NCBI GenBank assembly: GCA_947646735.1
Contig: CANTFK010000141.1
Span: forward strand, 1 to 64,000
DNA length: 64,000 bases
Origin: Peronospora farinosa
Taxonomy: Eukaryota; Oomycota; Peronosporomycetes; Peronosporales; Peronosporaceae
Direction of reading: 5' to 3'
The position numbers and the translations under genes were made by a program. Below are positions 54,441 to 63,854 of the stretch, in pieces (within the stretch, counting starts at the first letter, position 1; the number at the start of each line of letters is the position of its first letter). Under the pieces are notes generated by a model, which ran no database searches, was not told the DNA's origin, and saw only the letters and a list, made by a program, of their open reading frames with translations.

Positions 54441-55032
54441 TGTAACGAGCTCAACGTTACACGCATGCGATACTTAACAGGCAGGTGTAAAAATGTACGT
54501 AAGTACGTAAGACCTGTCGCTCGGGTGAGACACACCATGTATCACACCCTTGCGTATGTGATACACACTAGGTGTATTCACATTGATGGGGATGACGCCC
54601 AGCTGGGACTAGGCGTCATCAAATGACGTCAATCAGTTATGTCATTGAGCGAGCTTAAATATATTTAAGCTCGCACGTTGGAATGCGCATCTATAGAGAT
54701 GGCACCCATCATTACATCTTGACCAATCAGTAGTTAGATTTATATTTAGTTAAATTCTAGTAAATATATAATCAGACTTGAATCTGCTTAAACATAAGCA
54801 CCACGCACGAGAAGCTGAAGAAGCTTCTGCGTGACGTCGGTGCCTTCTTGTTAAGAAGTTCGTTGCACTCTCGCTAAAGCGAGAGGCAACTGGTGGTACG
54901 ACTGTTTAAGCAGTCGACCAACCACACAACCACCCTCGCACGCGAAGGTAAGACGGTCTAACCGCTTCCTCGTTTGTGCTGAAGGTGTGTGCTAAGTATC
55001 ACGAGGAAATTTCGTAGAAGTGCTCGTCTACA
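54441..55032 (+). repeat. 5' LTR of E1
   Basis: 592 bp, from TGTAACGAGCTCAACG to CGTCTACA. It carries short palindromes such as GAGCTTAAATATATTTAAGC (54,652-54,671), a possible TATA-containing element, and GAAGCTGAAGAAGCTTC. It is nearly identical to 61,885-62,487. Confidence 0.82.
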
Positions 55033-55204
55033 CTTGGTAGCACTAGTAGTCCTTCCCACGACCCGTCTCTCTGAGCGTGCGTGTGGTTAAGATGGTCCTT
55101 AATATGGACTGGAGTGACTTCTTTCACCGTTACCAACATCATAGGGAGTTGGGAGAGCATATGGCGCAGGGACTTGGTAAACAAGCCCTGGTCAACCTCT
55201 TGCA
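55033..55204. other. E1 leader
   Basis: Starts CTTGGTAGCACTAGTAG after the LTR, where a primer-binding site is expected; TGGTAGCAC has the TGG that would pair with a tRNA CCA end. No gene of its own. Confidence 0.4.
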
Positions 55205-56107
55205 TTGTCCTCCTGGGCAACATGTTGCTCGGTGAAGCAATTTGAGGCGTTTGTGCTCCGACAGCGTAGAAACGCGTCCGAGGTAAACAGCCAAGCCACC
55301 GCTGAGTCCATCAATAAGACTCAGGATGAGCTTAGGCTTGAGCAGGCACGGAATGAGACGCTCTCTGCCCGGCCTAATCAACCGAGGCCCATTCGGATGA
55401 GCCCTCCGAAGTTCGATGGAACTATTCCTCACACAATTGTTCACTGGCTAATAGCAGTTGAGTAATGCGGTATGGCGCAGCTCATCGAAGGCGACACCAG
55501 AATGGCGTCGTATGCCATGTCCAACTTGCGTGGCAAAGCGTCAGAGTGGTTTTACTCTGCGTTTATGGCAAGCGCTGATGCGTTTCCATCATGGGCGATC
55601 TTTAAATCAAAGATTAGTTCCATGTATCAGCCGCCTAACAACGAAGTGTTGCTTATGACGCGCTTCTTTGGAGCACGACAGACGAAACGATCTCTGCAAG
55701 AGTATGTGCAGGAGATGCGTTCGCTGTCTGCGTCCATTAATGTGGGTCCGATATCGGAACACATTACGGTGCCTACTTTCATGAACGGACTACGGCATAG
55801 TCCATCGCATCAGGCCCATTTTAGAAAGGTGCCGAAGACGATGAAAGAGGCAATTGACATTGCCTTAATTGAGGAGCAATCCTACAACAGCGCCTCGGTG
55901 ACATCCTATCACAAGCCTTCGACCGAGAGGTCGGATGCCACTACAATGGAGCTGAACAATGCAGGCGTGGTCTTCTACAAGAGCGGCAAGCGAGGCCATA
56001 TAATGGCTCGCTGCTACGCCAAACTTGCTGCTGGTGCTAAGGCAGCCAGCAAAAAGTCTCTCAACCCGAAGGGTGGTTCGAGAACCGTGCACGTCGCACG
56101 GGTATAG
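55205..56107 (+). pseudogene. gag of E1
   Basis: Frames 55,205-55,465 and 55,472-56,107 read through as a Gypsy Gag: RPIRMSPPKFDGTIPHTIVH, then (after a stop) GDTRMASYAMSNLRGKASEW, FKSKISSMYQPP, ARQTKRSLQEYVQEMRSLSA and FMNGLRHSP. The zinc knuckle is degenerate: VVFYKSGKRGHIMARC keeps the His and last Cys but has lost the first Cys pair. So RNA packaging by this Gag is unlikely. Confidence 0.8.
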
Positions 56108-56169
56108 ATCTAACCTCCGACAAGTCGGGAAATGTGGGAGTGCAGTAGGGGCGGTATGCCCTACTGTCG

Positions 56170-56680
56170 TGGACTCTGAAACTACCCCTAAGTTCAGAGT
56201 GATCGAACAAATGGGTAGCATAGTCCCTGAGGCACCGAATGGTCGGACCTCAACCCTTTTGGTCTATAGCGCTCGAGTACGAGGTTATGACCAAGTGATG
56301 ACCCTGCTCGTTGATTAGGTGCATCACAGAACTTTGTGAAACTCGCGGCTCTGAAAAAGAGTCCGGCGAGTTATGAGTCGCTTTGCCAGGATGGCAAGCG
56401 AGAAGAGGCGATCGTTCGTTTAGCGAACAGCGCGCTCGTTAAAGCGGAGAGAGTTCAAGTTGAACTTGCCCTCAGTTTTAGTGACTTGTCTTGTAAAGAG
56501 AAGTTCACATTGCTAGGTATGGAGAGTCCGTATGATCTCATCCTAGGCATGCCTTGGATGGCTAAACACCAACAACCGATAGACTGGAGTACACGCACAG
56601 TCGCTAGCTCTACGCAAGACACCGGAAAGGATGTGATCTTGCGAGAGGCTTATGTGGCTGAGCTGTGTCCAACACAGTAA
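56170..56680 (+). pseudogene. aspartic protease of E1
   Basis: The active-site loop is disrupted by a 1-nt deletion at about 56,315: MTLLVD is followed by TAG, while the other frame continues GASQNFVKLAALKK. The second half is readable, LLGMESPYDLILGMPWMAKH and QPIDWSTRTV, the typical retropepsin end. Confidence 0.7.
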
Positions 56681-57391
56681 AGGGTGCGATGAAGGTATGT
56701 CAATCGTCACCAGGAACTACCCAGCTCGAAAGGAGTGGTGTAGTTGGAAGTGCCCTGGCAGAAAGCCAGGTGACACATATTCCTACCCAGGTCGAAAAGA
56801 ATGGTGTAGTGAATGTTTATATGACAAGCAGTCATGCGTCCAATGTTCCTGCACAGAGACGAGAGCCTGTGGCAGTTGAGGGTGGTCTGACAGGAAGTCA
56901 AGCGCCACAAGAACCGGCACAGAACCATGAGCCTGGTGCGGTTCGAAGGAGTGCGTTAGCTGAGATAGCAACGACACCTTCTTCCAGGTCAAAAGGTCGT
57001 GGTGACTCGAACAACGAGCACTAGAAGTATTAAGACGATCAAGGGCACGTCGAAACGAGTGACCCTTGGATCATTCTCGGTCCAAGAGGACGGACCTACG
57101 AACGAGTTATTTGAGCTCGTCGAAGACAAAATGCCGGAGGCATCCTCAGTTGAGGCTCTCCAACTTGTTTTGACATTTGCCGAGGAGATAGTAAATCTCT
57201 CGGAGATGACGTGGGATCTTTTCCTGTCCGAATTGAAGGAAGGAAAGATCCACGAGATAGTCGCACCAGTTTCAGAAGAGAACGTGGTGGACTATAGCTT
57301 GTCATCCACAATGGAAGAGAGCGTTTTGGAGATCGACAAGAAGAAACGTTCGCTGCTCAAGTCTGGGAAGCTTTTACAGCCCGTTCTATGA
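56681..57391 (+). pseudogene. E1 protease-RT linker
   Basis: Two overlapping frames (56,665-57,024 and 56,999-57,391) of Ser/Thr/Gly and Glu-rich sequence, for example LERSGVVGSALAESQVTHIP and MPEASSVEALQLVLTFAEEI. Two imperfect repeats of the GAAAGGAGTGGTGTAG type occur at 56,728-56,815. This is the spacer expected between protease and RT, without catalytic motifs. Confidence 0.55.
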
Positions 57392-58620
57392 TGTTCTGTG
57401 GAAACACCGTGATGTGTTTCTAGCAGAAGTGCCTATCCGTCTACCGGCCGATAGGGGCATCAGGCACGAGATTGACCTGGAACCTGGCACCAAGTATTGT
57501 GTGACCAGGCAATGGCCCGTTGCCGAAGGAACAAGTCGATTACATCGATGAGTTCTTCGACAAGCGAGCCAAGGCGGGACATGTACGTGAGAGCAAGTCG
57601 CCTCACTGCTGCCCGACCTTCTGTGTGCGTAAAGCAACAGGTGGATGGCACGTGGTTAATGCTTACAACAATCTAAACACGGCCACCATTCCGGCTCAAA
57701 CGCCGATCCCGCGAAAAGATGCCTTGTTGAACTCCATGGGAAAGTCAACTATCTTTTCCGCGTTGGATATGAAGGATGGCTACTATCAAGTTCTCATGAG
57801 AGATAATGATGTAGCCAAAACGGCAGTATGCACCCCAAGCGGTAGTGGCTTGTGATGCCACAAGGGTTGAAAAAAGCTCCAGCATTGAGTGGTGTCTCAC
57901 GTGATGCGTCAGCATCCGTGCCTACGCGCCCCATTACTTTGACGATGTATTCGTGCATAGTAGGGCGGACGACGGTCTGAGCGCGATAGAGTCGCACAAG
58001 CTCCATTCAGACGCTGTGTTGCAGACTCTGGATGACGCCCAACTAATGTTAACTTGCAAAAGTGAGTAATAGGGGTCCCCGAGATACCTGTGCTGGGCTG
58101 CATCATAGGTGCACACGGTGTACGAGAATACCCAGAACAGGTAAAGTCTGTAAAGGAATGGCCAGTCCCACGTAATATGAAGTATCTGCGTCAATTTCTT
58201 GGGCTCGCTAATACTTGCATAAGTGCAGCAAGAATTACGCGGACCCATTGTCTGATCTTTGAAAAAGGATACAGAATTGACTTGTTCAAAGGAGCAAGAA
58301 GATGCGCTCACATCAGTAATCAATCTCTTGTAGAGGCATCGGTCTTGGCATTGCCAGACTCGGATAAGCCCTTTAGCGTTGTCTGCGATGCAAGCATTTT
58401 GCAATCGACAGAGCGCTCATGCAGAAGGATGACAGCGGCATTGACCGTGTCATTTCGTATCAGTCTCGGCTTTTAAAAGCTGCCGAGCTGAATTACCCTG
58501 TGCATGACAAGGAGCTACTTTTAATAAAGTATGCCCTTGTAAAGTTTCGGGTGCACCTCTTGGGCACCGAACCATTTGTGGTTTATACGGATCACGCATA
58601 ACTGCGGACCGCTATAAATT
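57392..58620 (+). pseudogene. reverse transcriptase and RNase H of E1
   Basis: RT pieces: PKEQVDYIDEFFDKR, CVRKATGGWHVVNAYNNLN, FSALDMKDGYYQVLM (57,510-57,830), a stop after SGSGL, then HYFDDVFVHSR with an intact FDD box (about 57,925-57,957). RNase H: QKDDSGIDRVISYQSRLL, AELNYPVHDKELLLIKYAL and VVYTDHA (58,419-58,600), followed by TAA. Multiple frame changes separate the pieces, so no active enzyme can be made. Confidence 0.8.
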
Positions 58621-59660
58621 CACCGCACCTCTCGCCGAGAATGGCGAGATGGCAAACATTCTTCTCTGAATTTAATTCCAAGTTGAATATAAGCCAGGTA
58701 AGTCGAATGTCTTGGCTGACGCGTTATCGCGCAGACCAAACTTCGAGGCAAGACACCAGGAAAGTGTGTCTCGTGCGAAAGGACAAGTTGGGTCGTCAAA
58801 ATTGGCAGCCATGCAGGCCTACCATGTGACGAGCTCAATGGCCTCCGATATAAAGGAGTGTTACAGTCAGGCGAATATTGTCGCCTGCTGTTGGATCATT
58901 TTGGTGGACGAAAGGTTACCCTTCCGTCGCACCTCAAAGTGAAATTAAATCGCTTTAGTTACAGTGATGGTCTGTTATGGCATTAACTGTCACCCTGTGA
59001 TCCCTTGAGAATCTATGTCCCTAATGTCACAGATCTCAAGCTGATGATACTTCACGAGTGCCATGAACGCCATCTAGTGGGCATCTGGGCCGTAAAAAGA
59101 CATTCTTACGAGTGTCAGAGGAATTTTGGTGGCTCCATGGGTGGCCAAATATATTCGCTCTTGCGAAGAGTGTCAGCGCATAAAGCATGCACCTTCGAAC
59201 AGTGCACCACTGAAGTCACTGCCGATTCCAAAGGATTGCTGGAAGTAGGTCAGTTTGGACTTCATGTTTGGCTTACCGCCTGACCATAAAGGCAGGACGG
59301 AGCTCGTTGTCTTTGTAGACAGACTTAGCAAGATGGTGCATTGGCACCATGTAGCACTAAGAACTCAATCAAAGAGTCTGCCCTCTTGTTTCTGAATCAC
59401 GTGTACCGACTACACGGGATGCCCGAGTCCATATTATCGGACCAGGATCCGCGTTTTACATCGGGTTTTTGGCGACATGTGTTTGAGCTGCTGGGAAGCA
59501 AGCTCCACATGTCAACCGCTGATCATCCCCAAACTGATGGCCAAACAGAACGTGTCAATCGAGTTGTGGCGGATGTGTTGCGTACAGTAGCGACTCCCAA
59601 GAGAATGGAGCAAGCAATTGACATTCATGGAGTTCTCTATTAATAATAGTGTTCACGCCA
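58621..59660 (+). pseudogene. integrase of E1
   Basis: After SRMSWLTRYRADQTSRQDTR comes the zinc-binding region with ILHECHERHLVGIW (59,048-59,090) and a damaged CEECQ-like end. The catalytic core is best preserved at 59,341-59,643: YRLHGMPESILSDQDPRFTS (second Asp) and DHPQTDGQTERVNRVVADVL (Glu). Several frameshifts and a stop at 59,641 break it. Confidence 0.8.
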
Positions 59661-59819
59661 GTACGGTGAAACACCGTTTTATATTAACGGACTGCGTCAT
59701 CCTCGGACGTCAATCTCGTTCGTGCGCAGCCCGAGTCTTAGTGGGGGAGGGACCTCACTTTGCTCGGTGCGAATGCTATAAAGGACCAAGGTTGACCTAG
59801 TTACACTGCTAGTTTAGCA

Positions 59820-60068
59820 GTGGTCACGGCACCTATAGGTGTCACAGAGGAGGCACGGCAAGAAATGCCAGTGCTCCTTGACGATAACACTGTAGTATTA
59901 TCAGCAGCGTCGACCCATGAACGACCTCTTGGGGGTGTCATAGCCGATCTGGATGCTAAAAGCGTGAGCGAAGCTCAGCGCTTTGTGGATGTGCGATTAG
60001 CCATCACATGTAACGTCCGTGACGCGATGGCAAGCGCACAGGACAAGCAAAACCAATATTCGGACTAA
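59820..60068 (+). pseudogene. E1 pol segment after the integrase core
   Basis: Reads LDAKSVSEAQRFVDVRLAIT then RDAMASAQDKQNQYSD, the helical stretch that follows the integrase core in these polyproteins. A sister fragment lies at 23,955-24,032. The frame breaks after 60,068, and the next pieces (60,080-60,300, with SVVEEV and KTHPVFTWFV-like text) are in other frames. Confidence 0.65.
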
Positions 60069-60308
60069 CATGGTCGCAAAAACAATGAACACTTTAGTGT
60101 GGGGGACAAAGTACTATTCAGTACTTCTACCCTACCTAAACATGCAATTTCTGCACTACCTGATGGTACTACTAATCTATTGCCCCGATTCATTGGGCCC
60201 TTTTCAGTGGTTGAAGAGGTTGGAGACCTAAATTTAGGTTCAATCTCCCACCGTATATGAAGACGCATCCCGTATTTACGTGGTTCGTCTGAAACGGTAT
60301 GTGGGTAT

Positions 60309-60953
60309 GTGGATCCCCAAGAGATCACATATCCGCATCAGTCTAACGAGACCGATCGTGACGTCGAATGTGAGTCGAGCGTCGTTTCCGATCAGGCGGC
60401 GGGGAAGGTGAACGACTTCCCGTATACGAGACCGACGACAGAGGACTCGGTGATCGAGGAGGACTCCGCGCTTGACGCGGATCTCTCATCACCAGTCGCT
60501 CGTGTATGTCCAACCGGGCCTTCAGGCGGTCATACCCCTGACGATCCCTCGTATTCACGGAGCGTAGATCCGAAGTTAGTCGCGAGACTTGACTCGAAAG
60601 ATCCGCCACATCTTTCTTCAGCGCAGCGATCTCCACCTGCGACTGAACGACAACAGGATAGGCAGACTCAAATAGTTGGGCGTAATCGTCGCTCCTATCG
60701 GGCGCCACCTGTGCTGGTGGATGCGGGTGGGAGCCAGCGCTTTCTTGTTGGAAGGTTGTTGGATCACCGGTATGTGAGGCAAAGGTTTCAGATTCTTGTC
60801 CAGTGGAAGGGTTACCCGAAGAGCTTTGACTCTTGGGAACCGATCGTCGCGTTGCGTATCTACGTGCCTAGGATGGTGGCTGCTTATGTAAAGCAGCACC
60901 GAGCTGAAGTCTTTCTGCTAGGTCCGAATGGACTAGCAGAAGACGAAGTGTAG
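60309..60953 (+). CDS. E1 pol C-terminus with chromodomain
   Basis: A 214-codon open stretch, the longest intact part of E1 pol. It starts inside pol, so it has no start codon of its own. A Ser/Asp-rich linker (EDSVIEEDSALDADLSSPVA) is followed by a chromodomain, about residues 135-195: LVGRLLDHRYVRQRFQILVQ, WKGYPKSFDSWEP, then VPRMVAAYVKQHRAEVF. Chromodomains steer integration toward particular chromatin. The E2 copy at 63,785-64,000 is virtually identical. The opposite strand is also open here (see 60,343-60,867). Confidence 0.75.
   Translation: MDPQEITYPHQSNETDRDVECESSVVSDQAAGKVNDFPYTRPTTEDSVIEEDSALDADLSSPVARVCPTGPSGGHTPDDPSYSRSVDPKLVARLDSKDPPHLSSAQRSPPATERQQDRQTQIVGRNRRSYRAPPVLVDAGGSQRFLVGRLLDHRYVRQRFQILVQWKGYPKSFDSWEPIVALRIYVPRMVAAYVKQHRAEVFLLGPNGLAEDEV
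60343..60867 (-). other. antisense open frame opposite the E1 chromodomain: coiled coil and RS tail
   Basis: On the minus strand 175 codons are open, from after TAG at 60,868-60,870 to TGA-side stop before 60,343. There is no ATG at the left, so if real it is the 3' part of the antisense gene at 61,781. The text is Ser/Thr/Gln-rich (SSSGNPSTGQESETFASHTG), then heptad-like (QVEIAALKKDVADLSSQVSR, DRLKARLDIHERLV), then SPPRSPSPLSS and SRSPSPPPDRKRRS. Composition is unlike most shadow frames. It may still be a chance reading of the pol linker. Confidence 0.4.
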
Positions 60954-60989
60954 CGAGGATCAATTGGTGGTCGCTTACCACTTAAGATT

Positions 60990-61781
60990 TCATGCGCACG
61001 CTTCATGGCGAAGCTGATTCGCTGCGACCGTTGTTTCATGCATCTACATGCAAGGTAACACTGCGTCGTAGATCAGCTTCATATTCGTCGGCTGTTTCGT
61101 TAGAACGCAGCACGACTGGAATTGGGAAAGCACGACCAAGTGCTTTGCCCTACTTTTTCCACAAGGGAAAGACGCTACAAAACTTATGAGCGTCAATAGT
61201 AGCATGCTGCAAAAGCGCTGCACTAGACCCCTTAGAGTTTATCCACTCGGATGGAGGTGGCATTGGTGGCAAGCCACCACTCACGTAGACGCCCTCGCGA
61301 CGGCGGGCTAGTGAGGCCGAACGTGTACTCGGTGGGGCTTTAGGTTCACACTCAATTGAGTCTGACTCTCCGTTATGGATTGTCAAGACATCAGCCTGAG
61401 AAGTCACATCTGACTGAGTCGCGACTACTCTTTACGAAGTAGCGTGCTCAGTCTTAGTCGCTGCGCTCGTAGGCGCAGGCGACGAGGCTTTACCTTCGCT
61501 TGCAGGAAGTATAGACGCTCCCTCAAGGACGGGTGCCTGGACATATGTCCCATCAATGCGCTTTGCTCATCGCCACTTTGGGGTGATGGCAATGGCGTAC
61601 TCTCATTGTAATCTACAATGAGAGATTAATCTTCATCCACATTATAGTGAGATAGAAGATTCGACTCAGTGCCTGAAGCACTTTGCGACGGCTGCGAATA
61701 ATCGCGGCGCGTGCGCTTAGTGTTGGACTGCATGGGCACCTTTCCAGGCGACCCGTCAGCCTTACCACGTTGCGGTGGCAT
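60990..61781 (-). pseudogene. antisense ORF of E1, N-terminal and middle parts
   Basis: Starts MPPQRGKADGSPGKVPMQSN at 61,781, then TKRTRRDYSQPSQSAS, a basic nuclear-signal-like start, and stops at 61,626. The middle is readable in shifted frames: DVLTIHNGESDS, ARRREGVYVSGGLPPMPPPS and AALLQHATIDAHKFCSVFPL (61,407-61,150). The C-terminal direction, shared with E2, reads FAMKRAHEILSGKRPPIDPR (about 61,010-60,960), so it runs into the pol end. No known family. Confidence 0.6.
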
Positions 61782-61870
61782 GAGAATTGAGTGGACTAAG
61801 CGGCTCGTTATATAACGGCTTGCAGTCTCTCTGTCTCCTAGGCGATGTTTACAAGATGTAAACATCGTTC

Positions 61871-61884
61871 TAAAAGGGGGATGG
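61871..61884 (+). other. polypurine tract of E1
   Basis: TAAAAGGGGGATGG immediately precedes the right LTR. The E2 counterpart on the minus strand (AAAGAGAGGGATGG, about 62,843-62,830) stands in the same place, which supports the LTR boundary. Confidence 0.65.
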
Positions 61885-62487
61885 TATAACGGGCTCAACG
61901 TTACACGTACCCATTAAATATTCGATACTTAACAGGCAGGTGTAAAAATGTACGTAAGTACGTAAGACCTGTCGCTCGGGTGAGACACACCATGTATCAC
62001 ACCCTTGCGTATGTGATACACACTAGGTGTATTCACATTGATGGGGATGACGCCCAGCTGGGACTAGGCGTCATCAAATGACGTCAATCAGTTATGTCAT
62101 TGAGCGAGCTTAAATATATTTAAGCTCGCACGTTGGAATGCGCATCTATAGAGATGGCACCCATCATTACATCTTGACCAATCAGTAGTTAGATTTATAT
62201 TTAGTTAAATTCTAGTAAATATATAATCAGACTTGAATCTGCTTAAACATAAGCACCACGCACGAGAAGCTGAAGAAGCTTCTGCGTGACGTCGGTGCCT
62301 TCTTGTTAAGAAGTTCGTTGCACTCTCGCTAAAGCGAGAGGCAACTGGTGGTACGACTGTTTAAGCAGTCGACCAACCACACAACCACCATCGCACGCGA
62401 AGGTAAGACGGTCTAACCGCTTCCTCGTTTGTGCTGAAGGTGTGTGCTAAGTATCACGAGGAAATTTCGTAGCAGTGCCTTTCTACA
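61885..62487 (+). repeat. 3' LTR of E1
   Basis: 603 bp, starting TATAACGGGC where the left LTR has TGTAACGAGC, so the terminal TG is now TA. It contains a 14-bp segment absent from the left LTR (near 61,907-61,920) and otherwise matches it almost base for base up to CTACA at 62,487. Confidence 0.82.
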
Positions 62488-62829
62488 GACTCACATTTAA
62501 TTCAAATTTAGCTAAATATAATCTTAACTACTGATTGGTCAATTATGCAAAGATTGGATACGCGTCTATTGTAGAAACGTATCCTTACGTGCGAGCTTAA
62601 AATATATTTAAGCTCGCAGGCGACGTCTGATTGAAGAGTCACCATGACGTTCAGTTATAACTGGCTTCATCCTCGTTGAATGTGAATCCATCCATGGACA
62701 TCACATTCACGAGGGTGGTTCACGTTGATGTGCCACACCCAAGTGGCAGACCTAAGGTACCTCGTACCCATTTAGGCCTACCCGTTAAGTATTCGATACT
62801 TAACGAGCCGTATAACTTTTAGCCCGTTA
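62488..62829 (-). repeat. LTR of E2, truncated, minus strand
   Basis: On the minus strand it starts TGTAACGGGCTAAAAGTTAT at 62,829. It shares with the E1 LTR the TATCGAATACTTAACGGGT, GAGCTTAAATATATTTTAAG and TTGACCAATCAGTAGTTA strings but is much more diverged, and it stops where the E1 LTR begins its last 260 bp. It was probably cut by the E1 insertion or by a rearrangement. Confidence 0.75.
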
Positions 62830-62887
62830 CACCATCCCTCTCTTTAAGACAATTTTTACATTCTGTAAAACACCGCATAAAGAAACG

Positions 62888-63854
62888 ATGCCACCTAAAC
62901 GTGGAAAGGCTGATGGGTCGCCTGCAAAGGCGTATATGCAGGCCAAAACCAAGCGCACGCGCCGCGATAAATCGCAGCCGTCGCGAAGTGTCTCTGTGGC
63001 AATGCCGACATCTAATGTCAGCTTGCTAGTAGAGAACAATGGTCCCTCCGCTATGGTGCGGATGAAGGCTTGTCTCTCATTGTTGATTAAAATGAGAGCA
63101 TACCATTGCCATCAACTCATATTGGTGATGAGCACAGTGCTTTATGGGACATTTGTTTCCATCATTTGAGACACCCAACCTTCAGGAAGCTTCCGTGCTT
63201 CCTAAAAGCGAGGGTCGTGCCTCTTCGTCTGCGCTAACGAGCACAGCGACCACAACTGATCGCGCTGCTATTAAAGAAAACGCGACTCAACAGCAGGTCG
63301 GCGATTCTAAACCGTCCGCCTCTGTTAACCCTACTTCTGACGTCTTGACAATCCATAATGGGGAGTCAGACTCAGGCGAGGGTGAGAAAAAAGTCCCTTC
63401 GACTTCACAGTCGGCCTCACTAGCGCACCGTCGGGAGGGAGGCTACGTGAGTGGTGGATTGTCACAAATGCCACCACCATCCGAGTGGTTACGATCGAGC
63501 AGTAATAGTGCGACGCTTTTAAGGCGTGCCACTATTGACGCTAATAAACTATTTAGCGTCTTTCCATTATGGAAACGGCAGGGCAAAGCAGTAGGTCGTG
63601 CTTTTCCTATCCCCGTCATGTTGCGTTCTAACGAAACAACCAACTAATAGAAGCAGCCAAGCAGCGTTCCTGCGCAGTGTTACACCGCACGCAGATGCAT
63701 GAAACAACGGTCGCAGCGAATCAGCTTCGCCATGAAGCGTGCGCATGAAATCTTAAGTGGTAAGCGACCACCAATTGATCCTCGCTACACTTCGTCTTCT
63801 GCTAGTCCATTCGGACCTAGCAGAAAGACTTCAGCTCGGTGCTGCTTTACATAA
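62888..63854 (+). pseudogene. antisense ORF of E2
   Basis: E2 lies on the minus strand, so its antisense ORF reads plus. It starts MPPKRGKADGSPAKAYMQAK at 62,888. A frameshift near 63,050-63,140 leads to the frame 63,144-63,647 (NPTSDVLTIHNGESDSGEGE, GGYVSGGLSQMPPPSEWLRS, FSVFPLWKRQGKAVGRAFPI, VMLRSNETTN). After TAA TAG the same frame stays open to 63,851 and reads ISFAMKRAHEILSGKRPPID and SASPFGPSRKTSARCC, overlapping the E2 pol end on the other strand. The product would be a basic, Ser-rich protein of unknown function. Confidence 0.6.

Larger units (their letters stand above)
54441..62487 (+). mobile_element. Gypsy chromodomain LTR retrotransposon E1, decayed interior
   Basis: Bounded by LTRs 54,441-55,032 and 61,885-62,487. 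The interior reads in order gag, protease, RT, RNase H, integrase, chromodomain and an antisense ORF, all on one scale with element B but from another lineage: a different LTR, a shorter gag and a single RNase H with an intact TDH. At least ten frameshifts or stops break it. The LTRs differ at only a handful of positions plus a 14-bp indel. The right LTR abuts the truncated LTR of E2. Confidence 0.85.

Noticed and set aside
60618..60899. Minus-strand frame LDKNLKPLPHIPVIQQPSNK opposite the chromodomain
   Set aside because: It is the direct complement-phase shadow of the chromodomain codons; the neighbouring antisense frame with the coiled coil is the better candidate.
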